Below, piece after piece: positions 7,076 to 16,620 of a DNA stretch of 64,000 nt. Every line of letters starts with the position of its first letter. Position 1 is the first letter of the stretch. This DNA comes from Desulfovibrio intestinalis (GTDB lineage: Bacteria; Desulfobacterota; Desulfovibrionia; Desulfovibrionales; Desulfovibrionaceae). The translations under genes were made by a program, and so were the position numbers. The notes beneath the pieces were generated by a model, which did not search any database, was not told the origin of the DNA, and saw only the letters and a list, made by a program, of their open reading frames with translations. The stretch is from the NCBI RefSeq assembly GCF_014202345.1, contig NZ_JACHGO010000003.1:248001-312000 (forward strand). The letters are read 5' to 3'.

Positions 7076-9070
7076 ATGTTTTCATTCAGAACCAGAATTT
7101 TTTGCGGCATGCTGGCCGTGGCCCTGGTTTCCATCGCCGTAGCCGTGTTTTACGGCAAGGCATGGTTTGAAAAGGTCCAGCTTGATGCCGCACGCGAGCG
7201 CCTTGTGCGCGAAACGGTATTGGCCGGAGCCATTCTTGACGGGCTTGGCGACCATACCTCGGGGCTTCCGCAACTGGCCGCCATCCTGAATATGCCCGAA
7301 GAACGCCTGTCCTTGCTTAACAGCAAGGGTAGCGTGCTGGGCGACACCGCTCCCGGTGCGCAGCCCATTACCCGTCTGGACAACCATGCCGACAGGCCCG
7401 AAGTGCGCGAAGCTATGAATGGCACGCCGGGCTTCGCCATCCGCCCCAGCGGAACCCTGGGCAAGGATCTGGCTTATGCCGCTGTTGCTCTGCGTAACGG
7501 CGACATTTTGCGGGTCTCTGTACCGCTGGCCAGCCTCAGGCAGATCATAGACAGCCGACTTGCCGTCTTTACCCAGATCGGTCTTATTACCGTGGCGCTT
7601 TCACTGGTGCTGGCCGGGCTGCTTTCTGGCGCGCTGCGTCGCTCACTGAGCCAGATGGTGTCCGTTGTGGAGGCCATATCCCTTGGCAATTTTCAGCGCC
7701 GCCTGCGCCGTATCCCCGGCCGCGAATTCGCGCCCCTGGCCGATGCCGTGAACCGCATGGCGGAAAATATTGAAGAGCACATCCGCGCGGCCGCAGAGCA
7801 GACAGCCCAGCTGGAAAGTATTTTGGACACTATGAGCGACGGCGTGCTGGTTCTTGGCCCACGCGGGCGCATACGCCGCTGTAACAGGGCTTTGGCCCGC
7901 GAATTTCCGGCGGCGGCTTCCGCTCTGGGGGCACAGGTGGTTGAGGTGATTCCCTCGCCGCCACTGCAAAATGCCGTTGACGATATCATGGCCGAGGCTG
8001 AGGCCCAGAACTTCGCGCGTCAGCGGGCGCTGGCCCTTGCAGCTTCTGTGGCCCACGATGCCGCGGAGAATGCGGGCAGCGTCAAATCCCAGGCCGATTT
8101 TTCTTCTGACGCTACTAGCCATGAGCAGACCTCAGGCCTTGATGACAGCGCCAAAGCTGATCTTGTTTCCGGCGCAGCCGCTTCTGCGGCAGGCGGAACC
8201 GAAAATGGGGATATCGTTTCCCCTGAAAGCGGGCGGGTGCAGCGCTATCTGCACCTTGAACTGCCTTCCGGCCAGGTAATGTCGGTCTGCATTTCCCTGC
8301 CTGGCGCTGCGGATGCGGCAGAAGGCGGGCAGGTGGGCGCTGTGGCAGTTTTTCATGACATTACGGAACTCATGCGCCTTGAACGTGTGCGCCGCGACTT
8401 CGTGGCCAACGTGTCGCACGAACTGCGCACGCCCCTCACGGCCATTCAGGGCTATGCCGAAACCCTCATCAGCCTGGACGGCCCGCCTGAATGCCGCCGT
8501 TTTGGCGAGATCATTCTCAAACACGGCGTGTGCCTTTCGCGCATGGTGGACGATCTGCTCACTCTGGCCCGGCTTGAGGGAAAAAGCGGCAGCCTTGAAC
8601 TTGCCCCGGTTGATCCCCGCGAGGCTCTGGCCCAGGCCACGGGCATGTGCCGTGAAGTGCTGGAGCGCCGCCACTGCCGGGTAGAATCACATATTGCCCC
8701 TGATTGCCGCGTGATGGCCAGCCTGCCGCATCTGACGCAGGTCTTTCGTAATCTGCTGGAAAACGCGGGCCGCTATGCCCCCGAGGGAGGCAGCATACGC
8801 GTGAATGCCCGGCAGGTAGGCGACAGTGTGGTCTTTCGCGTTACTGACGACGGCCCCGGCATACCCCGGCAGGATCTGGAGCGGGTATTCGAGCGTTTTT
8901 ATCAGGTTGAGCGCCACCGGGGGCAGGCCAGCACCGGCCTCGGCCTCGCCATCTGCAAGCATATTATCGAGAGGCATGGCGGCAGTATCCGGGCGGAAAG
9001 TCCGGCTCCTGACGGCAACACAGCCCTTGTTTTCACTCTTACTTCCGTCCACGGAGCAGCACAGTCATGA
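7076..9070 (+). CDS. phoR: phosphate sensor histidine kinase PhoR
   Basis: The product is 664 residues from the ATG at 7076; the frame is open upstream within phoB, but the hydrophobic [13 protein letters not shown] start is the natural one. Order: membrane segment 1 (about 8-26), periplasmic loop, membrane segment 2 (about 168-187), HAMP, PAS (about 240-435), HisKA with His448 in [15 protein letters not shown], and HATPase with DDGPGIP and TGLGLAI. The PAS domain is split by an Ala/Ser/Asp-rich, low-complexity stretch (about 315-385) that ordinary PhoR lacks. It phosphorylates and dephosphorylates PhoB according to Pst/PhoU activity. Its stop overlaps the pstB start (ATGA). Confidence 0.93.
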   Translation: MFSFRTRIFCGMLAVALVSIAVAVFYGKAWFEKVQLDAARERLVRETVLAGAILDGLGDHTSGLPQLAAILNMPEERLSLLNSKGSVLGDTAPGAQPITRLDNHADRPEVREAMNGTPGFAIRPSGTLGKDLAYAAVALRNGDILRVSVPLASLRQIIDSRLAVFTQIGLITVALSLVLAGLLSGALRRSLSQMVSVVEAISLGNFQRRLRRIPGREFAPLADAVNRMAENIEEHIRAAAEQTAQLESILDTMSDGVLVLGPRGRIRRCNRALAREFPAAASALGAQVVEVIPSPPLQNAVDDIMAEAEAQNFARQRALALAASVAHDAAENAGSVKSQADFSSDATSHEQTSGLDDSAKADLVSGAAASAAGGTENGDIVSPESGRVQRYLHLELPSGQVMSVCISLPGAADAAEGGQVGAVAVFHDITELMRLERVRRDFVANVSHELRTPLTAIQGYAETLISLDGPPECRRFGEIILKHGVCLSRMVDDLLTLARLEGKSGSLELAPVDPREALAQATGMCREVLERRHCRVESHIAPDCRVMASLPHLTQVFRNLLENAGRYAPEGGSIRVNARQVGDSVVFRVTDDGPGIPRQDLERVFERFYQVERHRGQASTGLGLAICKHIIERHGGSIRAESPAPDGNTALVFTLTSVHGAAQS

Positions 9071-9822
9071 AGGAACATCTGCTGGCACGCAACGTCAGTG
9101 TCTATTACGGGCAGCACAAGGCCCTGCACGAAGTGTCTCTGGCCTTTGAGCCGTGTAAGGTGACGGCTCTTATCGGCCCCTCTGGCTGCGGCAAATCCAC
9201 CTTTTTGCGTTGCCTGAACCGCATGAATGATCTTGTGCCCGGCGCGCGCGTAGAGGGCGAGGTTCTGCTGGACGGCAAGGACATGAACCGCCCGGATACG
9301 GATGTGGTTTCCTTGCGCTGCCGGGTCGGTATGGTTTTTCAGAAGCCCAACCCCTTTCCCAAAACCATTTATGAAAATGTGGCTTACGGTTTACGGGTCA
9401 ATGGCCTCAGGGACGAAAGCCTCATTGCTGAAAAAGTGGAACTTTCTTTGCGCCGGGCAGCAATTTTTGAAGAAGTGAAAGACCGCCTGCAAGCTCCGGC
9501 CCTTGGCCTTTCCGGCGGGCAGCAGCAGCGTTTGTGCATTGCCCGCGCCCTTGCCGTTGAACCCGAGGTGCTGCTTATGGATGAACCCGCAAGCGCGCTT
9601 GATCCCATTGCCACGCAAAAAATTGAAGAAAGTATACGCGAACTGCGCGAATCTCTGTCCATTATCATTGTCACCCATAATATGCAGCAGGCTGCCCGTG
9701 TATCTGACACCACGGCGTTTTTCTACATGGGTGAGCTCATTGAGCACAATGCCACGGACATAATGTTTACGCGTCCAGCTAAAAAACAGACTGAAGACTA
9801 CATCACAGGGCGCTTTGGGTAA
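9067..9822 (+). CDS. pstB: phosphate ABC transporter ATPase PstB
   Basis: The product is 251 residues, the family's usual length. Walker [10 protein letters not shown] (37-45), ABC signature LSGGQQQR (148-155), Walker [10 protein letters not shown] and the switch histidine in IIVTHNM are all intact. It energises phosphate import through PstC-PstA and couples transport to PhoR signalling. The ATG overlaps the phoR stop by 4 bases. The gene is placed with phoBR rather than with its permeases, which are transcribed in the opposite direction. Confidence 0.96.
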   Translation: MKEHLLARNVSVYYGQHKALHEVSLAFEPCKVTALIGPSGCGKSTFLRCLNRMNDLVPGARVEGEVLLDGKDMNRPDTDVVSLRCRVGMVFQKPNPFPKTIYENVAYGLRVNGLRDESLIAEKVELSLRRAAIFEEVKDRLQAPALGLSGGQQQRLCIARALAVEPEVLLMDEPASALDPIATQKIEESIRELRESLSIIIVTHNMQQAARVSDTTAFFYMGELIEHNATDIMFTRPAKKQTEDYITGRFG

Positions 9823-9929
9823 GGGTTACAACAATTATCTCTTGGTCAGAATTTTTCAATCAGTGCCGGACTTGGCGAAAATATGGCAACCCGGTACAGA
9901 ACATACAGCGCGTTTTTCAGGAGACTGTC

Positions 9930-10766
9930 ATGCAACAGGCCAATTATCTGCAACAACTGCTTGTGACGCTGCGTACCCGGCTTCTGGTCATGTGTGCCAG
10001 TGTGGGCATTGCGCTGGAAGAAGCGGGCAAAGCCCTTGCCGCCAACGATCCCGGCAGGGCCGCCGCCGTTATTGAAAGCGACGCATCCATTGATGCGCTG
10101 GAAAATGAAATTGACGAAATGGCCCTGCGCCTGTTGGCCCGTTCCCAGCCTGTGGCCAGCGACTTGCGTTTTGTGGTCACATCGCTTCGCATGGTGGTGG
10201 ATCTTGAGCGCATTGGCGACGAGGCCGTGAGCATGGCTGAACAGGCAATTCTTATGCAGGATATGCCGGGGTTTGGCGTCATACCGCATGTGCGCGAACT
10301 TTACACTGGCGCACGCGAGGCTTTTGAAAATTCAGTGCGGGTTTTTCGCGAAAACGATGCTCAGGGAGCACTGGCCATGAGCCGGGGCGACGATGAGGCC
10401 GTGCAGAATGAGGTACGCATCATTCAGGGGATTATGGAATGCCTTTCCGATCCGCAGTGCAGCCTTGAGCCGCACCTTGCCATGCATATCATTCTTGTTA
10501 CACGTTCCCTCACGCGCATCTGGCGGCGATCCATCAACATAGCCGAGCACGTCTACTTCATCAGCCGGGGCGAAAGTCTCAAGCACAAGGGCGAAAACAG
10601 GGAAGAAGGGCTTTCCGTTTCCGGCGGACCGGTTGCCGCTGCCATTGCTGCTGTCGAAAATATGGCAGAAAATTCCAAGGATACATCCGCAGCAACGCCT
10701 GTGGCAGATGATGAAAAAAGTCCTCAGCGCCGCCGCCGCACGGAAAAGGATACGGAGAATGTCTGA
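9930..10766 (+). CDS. phoU: phosphate-signalling regulator PhoU
   Basis: The product is 278 residues. Two three-helix PhoU repeats carry the metal-binding motifs DALENEIDEMA with DLERIGDEAV in the first and the less conserved SLTRIWRRSINIAEHV in the second. Residues after about 225 form a polar tail rich in Ala, Ser, Lys and Arg that typical PhoU (about 220-240 residues) lacks. PhoU represses PhoR-PhoB signalling when phosphate is plentiful. It starts 107 bases after pstB with an AGGAG site, and is probably in the same transcript. Confidence 0.92.
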   Translation: MQQANYLQQLLVTLRTRLLVMCASVGIALEEAGKALAANDPGRAAAVIESDASIDALENEIDEMALRLLARSQPVASDLRFVVTSLRMVVDLERIGDEAVSMAEQAILMQDMPGFGVIPHVRELYTGAREAFENSVRVFRENDAQGALAMSRGDDEAVQNEVRIIQGIMECLSDPQCSLEPHLAMHIILVTRSLTRIWRRSINIAEHVYFISRGESLKHKGENREEGLSVSGGPVAAAIAAVENMAENSKDTSAATPVADDEKSPQRRRRTEKDTENV

Positions 10767-10791
10767 CCAGAACCGTTTGCGGGTGTAGACT

Positions 10792-11418
10792 GTGCCCTTG
10801 GTGTGGCCCGCTGAGGCTCGGCTTTTCAGGCATACAGATGCCCATCTCGAGCGCCGCTATCCCGGTGTGGGGCTGTTGCTGGACACGTATGCCGTCGTTG
10901 ACCTGGGCGTGAAAAAAGCCGCAGAACGTGATGGGCGTGCTGTTGCCTGTCACGCCGGGTGCGACCAGTGCTGCAAGCAGCCCATACCCGTTACGCCGCT
11001 TGAAGTGCTGGCCTTGCACAGCTACACCCGGCACAGGTTGCCGCAGGATGGCCTTGCTACGTTGGTTGACAGGCTGGCAGCTTTTGAGGGTGACAAAAGA
11101 TACATGACCTTGCCCTGTCCCTTCCTTCAGGACAGCAGTTGCCTTGTCTATCCTGTGCGGCCCGTGGCCTGCCGACAGTATATGGTTTTTGGCAGAGCCT
11201 GCGCCCAGGGCGAGGATGCCAGCCGTACCCGCCCTGATGATCTGCTGACGCCGCTTTACGACTACATGCTGACCGGATTGTTGCGTACTTTGCCGTGGTA
11301 CGCAGGGCATGAACCCTGCCCGCCGGAGCATCCTACGGAAGAAAGCGCCAGAGAATTTTTTCTTTCTGTCACAACTGTGATCCAGCTTGTGGCCTGGAAC
11401 CGCTTTTTTCATGCCTGA
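10792..11418 (+). CDS. YkgJ-family cysteine-cluster protein
   Basis: The product is 208 residues from a GTG. A stop at 10786 closes the frame, so only the GTG at 10792 or nearby TTG/GTG codons can start it. Cysteine motifs CHAGCDQCC (about residue 45) and LPCPFLQDSSCLVYPVRPVAC define the YkgJ/zinc- or iron-binding family (CxxCxxCC pattern). The biochemical role of the family is not settled. It begins 25 bases after phoU and may be carried on the phoB-phoU transcript, though no phosphate link is known. Confidence 0.8.
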   Translation: MPLVWPAEARLFRHTDAHLERRYPGVGLLLDTYAVVDLGVKKAAERDGRAVACHAGCDQCCKQPIPVTPLEVLALHSYTRHRLPQDGLATLVDRLAAFEGDKRYMTLPCPFLQDSSCLVYPVRPVACRQYMVFGRACAQGEDASRTRPDDLLTPLYDYMLTGLLRTLPWYAGHEPCPPEHPTEESAREFFLSVTTVIQLVAWNRFFHA

Positions 11419-11467
11419 TTTTAAATGCGCGTTTGTGGGCTATTATGCTGCATCGCAGCCGCCTTTT

Positions 11468-11504
11468 GAGCAGATTAACTTTGAAAATATATATTTTCAA
11501 AGTT
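11468..11504. repeat. dispersed palindromic element, copy A
   Basis: GAGCAGATTAA leads into a perfect 28-base palindrome (AACTTTGAAAATAT and its complement). The same leader and arms recur at 16432-16468, in diverged form at 43980-44016, and in part at 30781-30799 (minus). It may also serve as a terminator for the phoB-ykgJ transcript, but it has no T run. Confidence 0.6.
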
Positions 11505-11778
11505 TAATACACGCTCGTTACGGCGTTTAATCGCGCAAATAAATAGCGGTGCTGACTTCATCCGTAGCTTCCTGCGTCGCAACGGCTGAAGCTGCGCTAC
11601 GCCTCCACGGCGGGCGTCTGCTCACGCAGCCACCTTAGCATTTCAAAGTTGAAATACTTTAAGCTTGAAAAAATGCATCCCCATGCGCAAAATTTGAGCA
11701 TACTACTTGAATTGTTCAGAAGAGCCAAAATTATCTGCACAGGCGGCGCAATTTTCCGCAGCCGTTGCCAAAATAGAA

Positions 11779-11811
11779 AAGGCCCGCACAGTAAAAAACT
11801 GTGCGGGCCTT
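11779..11811 (-). terminator. terminator of clpB
   Basis: AAGGCCCGCACAGT pairs perfectly with ACTGTGCGGGCCTT around a 5-base loop. On the minus strand it is followed by TTTTCTATTTT, 26 bases beyond the clpB stop. Confidence 0.9.
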
Positions 11812-11837
11812 GATGCATCTGGATCTATTTGCAGAAG

Positions 11838-14444
11838 TTACGCAGCCGTGAAGGTAAGTTCTTCGTCCTTAACATCCACAGTGACGCTCTGGCCATCGCG
11901 TATCTTGCCGCCCACGATCAGGCGGGCAAGGGGCGTTTCCACGGCCTGCTGCACATAGCGCTTGAGGGGCCGCGCGCCATAAATGGGATCGTAGCCAGCC
12001 TCGCCGATAAAGTCTTTGGCCGCATCGGTCATATCCAGCCTGATCTTGCGGTCTTCAAGGCGCTTGCGCAAACGGGCCAGTTGCAGGTCAACAATGCGGT
12101 TGATCTGGTCGCGCCTGAGCGGCAGAAAGACAACCGTTTCGTCCACACGGTTGAGGAATTCCGGCCTGAAGTGCGCCCGCAGGTCTTCCATAACCCTGTC
12201 GCGCGCGCCTTCTTTCAGCGCTCCATCCGCTTCAATGCCGTCCAGCAGATGCATCGAGCCAATGTTGGACGTCATGATGACGATGCAGTTGCGAAAATCC
12301 ACCGTCCTGCCCTGGCTGTCAGTCAGACGTCCGTCGTCCAGTAATTGCAGCAGGGTATTGAACACGTCCGGGTGCGCCTTTTCAATTTCGTCAAAAAGAA
12401 TGACGGAATAGGGCTTGCGCCGTACGGCTTCGGTGAGCTGGCCGCCTTCATCGTAACCCACATATCCGGGAGGCGCGCCGATGAGACGGGATACAGAATG
12501 CTTTTCCATATACTCGCTCATGTCGAGGCGCACCATGTTGTCTTCTGTGTCAAAGAGCGCTTCGGCCAATGCCTTGGAAAGCTCTGTCTTACCTACGCCT
12601 GTGGGGCCAAGGAAGATAAAGGAACCTGTAGGCCTGTCAGGGTCGGAAAGGCCCGCTCTGGCGCGCAGCACAGCGTCTGCCACGGCAGTGACGGCTTCGT
12701 CCTGCCCCACAACACGTTCGTGCAACTGCTCGGGCAGGCGCAGAAGCTTTTCGCGTTCAGACTCCAGCAGGCGGGTGACGGGTATGCCCGTCCACTTGCC
12801 CACGATTTCTGCCACATCGTCTGGCCGCACTTCTTCCTTGAGCAGGCGCGGGCCTTCGGCCTCGCTGCCTTCAGAGCCTTCGGCGTCAGCCAGTTTCTTT
12901 TCAAGCTCAAGCAGCTTCGAGTACTTGAGTTCAGCGGCCCTGTTCAGGTCATAGGCGCGTTCGGCCTGTTCAATGGCCAGTTTGGTCTGCTCGATCTGTT
13001 CCTTGATTTCGCGTACCTGATTGATGGAGCCCTTTTCACTTTCCCACTGCTTGCGCAGTTCGGCCTGATCCGCACGAAGGTCTGCCAGCTCGTTTTCAAG
13101 CTTTTCAAGGCGTTCGCGTGAAGCGGCGTCGGTTTCGCGGCGCAGGGCTTCTCGCTCGATTTCAAGCTGCATGACCTTACGGTTCACTTCGTCCAGATCC
13201 GCAGGCAGTGAATCAATTTCTGTGCGGATAAGGGCCGCCGCTTCGTCAATAAGGTCAATGGCCTTGTCCGGCAGCTGGCGGTCAGTGATATAGCGGTGCG
13301 ACAGCACAACCGCTTCCACTATGGCCGAGTCGCTGATGCGCACGCCGTGGTGCACCTCAAAGCGTTCCTTGAGGCCACGCAGGATGGAAATGGTGTCTTC
13401 CACCGTAGGTTCTTCAACCATGACGGGTTGGAAGCGCCGTTCCAGAGCCGGGTCCTTTTCAATATACTTGCGGTATTCGTCCACCGTTGTAGCGCCGATG
13501 CAGTGCAGCTCGCCACGCGCCAGCATGGGCTTGAGCAGGTTGCCCGCGTCCATTGCGCCTTCGGTTTTGCCCGCACCCACAATGGTGTGCAGTTCGTCAA
13601 TGAAAAGGATGGTCTTGCCTTCGCTTTTTTCCACCTCATTTAGAACGGCCTTGAGGCGTTCTTCAAATTCACCACGGTACTTGGCGCCAGCGATAAGCGC
13701 GCCCATATCAAGGGCGAAAAGCTTGCGGCCTTTCAGGCCTTCGGGCACGTCGCCCTTGACGATACGAAAGGCAAGGCCTTCCACAATGGCCGTCTTGCCA
13801 ACGCCCGCCTCACCAATAAGAACAGGGTTGTTCTTGGTGCGGCGCGAAAGAATGCGAATAACGCGGCGGATCTCGGAGTCACGGCCAATAACCGGGTCCA
13901 TCTTGCCCTGGCGCGCGGCTTCCACAAGATCACGGGCGTATTTGTTCAGCGCCTCAAAGGTGTCTTCGGGGTTGGCGCTCGTTACGCGCGCGCCGCCGCG
14001 CAGCTCTTCCATCGCCGCCACAAAGCCCGCACGGGTAACTTTGTATTCCTTGAACACCTCGCCAAGCGGCGTGGAGGGCGCTACCTCGGTCAAGGCTGCA
14101 AAGAGGTGGTCAACGCTGACGTACTCGTCCTTCATGCGCTTGGCTTCGTTTTGGGCGTCTCCCAGAACCTTGGCCAGGCGCTGCGTAATCATGATTTTTG
14201 TGGGGTCCATGCCCGTGCCGGAAACAGAAGGGCGCTTGCGCAGCGCGCCTTCAATGGCAACGGAGAGGGCACGGGGTTGCACACCCATCTGGTCCAGAAT
14301 GCGGGGGACGATGCCGTTTTCCTGCTGGGTAAGAGCCAAGGCCAGATGTTCGACATCCGTTTCCTGATGGCCCATACCTGCGGCAAGGCTTTGAGCCTCG
14401 CTGACAGCTTCACGCGCTTTTTCTGTGAACTTGTTAATATCCAT
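11838..14444 (-). CDS. clpB: ATP-dependent disaggregase ClpB
   Basis: The product is 868 residues, the full family length. Order: double Clp N-domain (1-145), first AAA+ with Walker A GEAGVGKT near 205 and Walker B ILFIDELH, coiled-coil M-domain (about 400-525), and second AAA+ with [14 protein letters not shown] near 610 and [14 protein letters not shown]. ClpB threads aggregated proteins through its hexameric ring with DnaK/DnaJ. The M-domain distinguishes it from ClpA and ClpC. An AGGAGG lies just before the ATG. It lies downstream of cbpA-cbpM, so a DnaJ-type cochaperone, its modulator and the disaggregase are adjacent. Confidence 0.97.
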   Translation of the reverse strand: MDINKFTEKAREAVSEAQSLAAGMGHQETDVEHLALALTQQENGIVPRILDQMGVQPRALSVAIEGALRKRPSVSGTGMDPTKIMITQRLAKVLGDAQNEAKRMKDEYVSVDHLFAALTEVAPSTPLGEVFKEYKVTRAGFVAAMEELRGGARVTSANPEDTFEALNKYARDLVEAARQGKMDPVIGRDSEIRRVIRILSRRTKNNPVLIGEAGVGKTAIVEGLAFRIVKGDVPEGLKGRKLFALDMGALIAGAKYRGEFEERLKAVLNEVEKSEGKTILFIDELHTIVGAGKTEGAMDAGNLLKPMLARGELHCIGATTVDEYRKYIEKDPALERRFQPVMVEEPTVEDTISILRGLKERFEVHHGVRISDSAIVEAVVLSHRYITDRQLPDKAIDLIDEAAALIRTEIDSLPADLDEVNRKVMQLEIEREALRRETDAASRERLEKLENELADLRADQAELRKQWESEKGSINQVREIKEQIEQTKLAIEQAERAYDLNRAAELKYSKLLELEKKLADAEGSEGSEAEGPRLLKEEVRPDDVAEIVGKWTGIPVTRLLESEREKLLRLPEQLHERVVGQDEAVTAVADAVLRARAGLSDPDRPTGSFIFLGPTGVGKTELSKALAEALFDTEDNMVRLDMSEYMEKHSVSRLIGAPPGYVGYDEGGQLTEAVRRKPYSVILFDEIEKAHPDVFNTLLQLLDDGRLTDSQGRTVDFRNCIVIMTSNIGSMHLLDGIEADGALKEGARDRVMEDLRAHFRPEFLNRVDETVVFLPLRRDQINRIVDLQLARLRKRLEDRKIRLDMTDAAKDFIGEAGYDPIYGARPLKRYVQQAVETPLARLIVGGKIRDGQSVTVDVKDEELTFTAA

Positions 14445-14499
14445 ATGGATTCCTCCGACGGAGCCACGCCGCTATGGGCGGGCAAAATATATTTTATCC

Positions 14500-14514
14500 C
14501 TGGTGCTGCACCAG
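14500..14514. promoter_or_regulatory. palindrome upstream of clpB
   Basis: CTGGTGCTGCACCAG, a 7+7 palindrome with a central T/A, lies 56 bases upstream of the clpB start on the minus strand. It could be an operator. No clear sigma-32 promoter or CIRCE element was found in this gap. Confidence 0.3.
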
Positions 14515-14589
14515 TTCCTTGACTGCGTCGTCACGAGCATTTTTTCAACGGAGCAACTTCAAGGTGAAATTGCTTCAGGCCAGACTTCG

Positions 14590-14686
14590 TTTTTTATTCT
14601 GGCCGCATATTATGAGAGTGCTGCCTGCATAACAGGTTTGTCTCTCTGACATACCAAGAAAATGTATCCCGTGGCGGCATTGTCTA
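14590..14686. repeat. paired intergenic element, copy X
   Basis: This stretch upstream of clpB resembles 21318-21413 over its whole length. Shared blocks in the same order are TTTTTATTCTGGC, TGCCTG-ATAA-AGG, CAAGAAAA and GGCA-TGTCTA. I judge about two thirds of positions identical by eye. Its last bases overlap the cbpM stop codon. Confidence 0.45.
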
Positions 14687-14998
14687 GTCTTCAAAGCTCT
14701 TGAAGCTGCGAACGGAACGCTCCAGAGCGTCTATGCGTTCCAGCAGGTCAACTATGATCGTGCCGCCAAGCACGGGCAGTTCAAAATCGCAGCAGATGCG
14801 TTCAAGCTTGCGCACTCGGTATATGTCCGTATCGCGAAAAAGGTACTGCTGCACAGCGCTGCCGCGGGCTTCAATCCAGCCCAGGGCAAGCAGTTCCTGA
14901 AGACGTTCAGGGTGTACGCCCGTAATCTGAATAAATTCTTCCCATACCATTACCGTAGACGGAGCGGGCAGGGTGGGATTTTTGGGTGTCATGCTCAT
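14684..14998 (-). CDS. cbpM: chaperone modulator CbpM, MerR-like
   Basis: The product is 104 residues. The frame is open to 15013, but GGAGGG lies 7 bases before the ATG at 14998, which sets the start. The sequence VMVWEEFIQITGVHPERLQELLALGWIEA is a MerR/CbpM-type helix-turn-helix, followed by a helical C-terminus with LERIDALERSVRSF. CbpM binds the J-domain of CbpA and inhibits it. It follows cbpA by about 20 bases, which is the usual pairing. Confidence 0.85.
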   Translation of the reverse strand: MSMTPKNPTLPAPSTVMVWEEFIQITGVHPERLQELLALGWIEARGSAVQQYLFRDTDIYRVRKLERICCDFELPVLGGTIIVDLLERIDALERSVRSFKSFED

Positions 14999-15019
14999 GC
15001 TAAAACCCTCCACCAGGCG

Positions 15020-16000
15020 CTATGCGCGGGCCTGAAAAGCCGAAGTTTCCGCCAGTTTCTGCCAAAGTTCGCGTTCCGCGTCGGACAGTTGCGCAGGCGT
15101 TTTTATCATGACTCTGGCCAGCAGATCACCGCGTTTGCCAGTTGCGCCCAATCCCTTGCCGCGCAGCCGGAACTTGCGGCCAGAACTGGAACCAGCGGGG
15201 ATCTGCATTTCCACATGCCCTTCAAGGGTGGGCACTTCTACCTTTGCGCCAAGCACGGCCTCCCAGGGGGCCAGGGCCAGGTCGCACTGCAGGTTTTCGC
15301 CGTCAACCTTGAAGACGGCGTGCGGCAGGTACCGCACACGCAAAAAGAGGTCGCCTGCCGTGCCGCCGGGCGCAGGGTCTCCCTGTCCGGCCAGCCGTAA
15401 TTTCGCACCCTCGCGTATGCCCGCAGGCACGTTGACTTCCAGCGTTTTGGGACCTTGCGAACCCTGAATGGAAACAGTACGGCTGCCGCCTTTTTGAATT
15501 TCTTCAAGCGTCAGGGGCAGCTCGGCTTCCACGTCTCTGCCACGCCGTGGGCGAGAGGAAAAACCGCCAAAGGGGTCTGGCCCGAATTGCGCGCCGCGCC
15601 CGCCCGCCTGCCCGCCAAAAGGGCTTCCACCCTGGCCGCCAAACTGCGCGCCGCCCGCTCCGCCGAAGAGGGTATCAAAAAAATCCGAAAACCCTGATCC
15701 GTCAAAGCTTTTGCCGCCAAACGTAAAGTGCACGTTTTCAAAGCCCGGTTCGCCCTGAAACTGCTGGCCATGCTGCCAGTTGGGGCCAAGCTGGTCATAA
15801 AGCTTACGCTTTTCAGGATCTTTGAGAACTTCATGCGCCTCGTTGATTTCTTTAAATTTGTCCTCAGCCTGTTTGTCGCCGGGATTCAGATCGGGGTGGT
15901 ATTTGCGCGCCAGCTTCTTGTAGGCCTTGGAAATATCCTCGGCCTTGGTTGTGCGCTCCACTCCCAGAAGTTTGTAATAATCCTTGTAAGATACTGACAT
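15020..16000 (-). CDS. cbpA: DnaJ-family cochaperone CbpA
   Basis: The product is 326 residues. The J-domain (1-70) has the invariant HPD at 35-37. A Gly/Phe-rich linker (about 95-150) follows, then two DnaJ C-terminal beta-domains. The cysteine zinc-finger of true DnaJ is absent, which places it in the CbpA class. It stimulates DnaK ATPase and presents substrates. GGGGGAG lies 6 bases before the ATG. It is the first gene of a leftward cbpA-cbpM unit, with clpB next. Confidence 0.93.
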   Translation of the reverse strand: MSVSYKDYYKLLGVERTTKAEDISKAYKKLARKYHPDLNPGDKQAEDKFKEINEAHEVLKDPEKRKLYDQLGPNWQHGQQFQGEPGFENVHFTFGGKSFDGSGFSDFFDTLFGGAGGAQFGGQGGSPFGGQAGGRGAQFGPDPFGGFSSRPRRGRDVEAELPLTLEEIQKGGSRTVSIQGSQGPKTLEVNVPAGIREGAKLRLAGQGDPAPGGTAGDLFLRVRYLPHAVFKVDGENLQCDLALAPWEAVLGAKVEVPTLEGHVEMQIPAGSSSGRKFRLRGKGLGATGKRGDLLARVMIKTPAQLSDAERELWQKLAETSAFQARA

Positions 16001-16179
16001 TCTCTACTCCCCCGTGCGAATCGTACTCCCGTAGTCACGGTCATTCAGGGCGGCGGTTTGGGCCACCGGTCTGGACTTGTGATGTCCGGGTCTCAATATG
16101 CAAGAATAAGGCCGTTATATATAAGGTCAATGGCTGCCATTGGAAAATAAGTATACATTTTTGCGCAAAAAAACAAAAT

Positions 16180-16202
16180 CCCCCAGCCTGAGACGCTGGG
16201 GG
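16180..16202 (-). terminator. terminator after uvrC
   Basis: CCCCCAGC-CTGAGAC-GCTGGGGG, followed on the minus strand by ATTTTGTTTTTTTG. It lies about 420 bases past the uvrC stop and before cbpA. Confidence 0.8.
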
Positions 16203-16431
16203 AGCTGGGAAAAACACAATGAAGGACGGAGTGCAGAGCTTTGCAGCCGGAAAAGAATTAGCTGGGTAGAGGTCGGGCAGGGTGGGGTAGGCGACGTGCT
16301 GTTGGCAGCAAGCGCCAGACGGGCTTTCCGCCTTAGACCATTGCAGGACATTGGCCCAAGCCTATTGATGGAAACAGGCCTAAGGGCCTCGGTGCTTTTT
16401 ACAGATGGTGAGGGCTAGGGGCCTGTTTCTA

Positions 16432-16468
16432 GAGCAGATTAATTTTGAAATGCAATCACTTCAAAGTT
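16432..16468. repeat. dispersed palindromic element, copy B
   Basis: GAGCAGATTAATTTTGAAA, an 8-9 base spacer, then CTTCAAAGTT. It matches copy A at 11468 closely. It is immediately followed by a separate hairpin TTCTGCCGAAAA/TTTTCGGCAGAA (16473-16502) that also occurs, slightly changed, at 48249-48277. Confidence 0.6.
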
Positions 16469-16620
16469 GTCATTCTGCCGAAAAATGCGATTTTCGGCAG
16501 AACCCACGCCGCGTTGCGGCGCGCTGCACGGGGCATTTAAACTTTTCAAAAGTTAAAATACCCCAGATAATGGCCTTTTGCCGCAGCCAGTTGGACAAAA
16601 GAGTTAATCAGAAACAGCTC

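Larger units (their letters stand above)
11419..11837. other. intergenic region between ykgJ and clpB 3' ends
   Basis: A convergent gene junction. It holds the palindromic repeat at 11468-11504, a second TTTCAAAGTTGAAATACTTTAA-like segment near 11640, and the clpB terminator at 11779-11811. No ORF with a ribosome binding site was found. Confidence 0.7.
16001..16620. other. intergenic region between uvrC and cbpA
   Basis: About 620 bases. It holds the uvrC terminator at 16180-16202, a repeat element at 16432-16468 and an adjoining hairpin at 16473-16502. On the minus strand upstream of cbpA, a TTGACC with an A/T-rich segment near 16110-16140 may be a promoter, but the -10 is unclear. No gene was seen. 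Confidence 0.6.

Noticed and set aside
13321-14367. 348-residue plus-strand ORF opposite clpB
   Set aside because: Antisense to a fully conserved gene, Arg/Ser-rich composition typical of shadow frames in GC-rich DNA.
14445-14683. CIRCE element or sigma-32 promoter for clpB
   Set aside because: No TTAGCACTC-N9-GAGTGCTAA, and no convincing CTTGAAA/CCCCAT pair at proper spacing.
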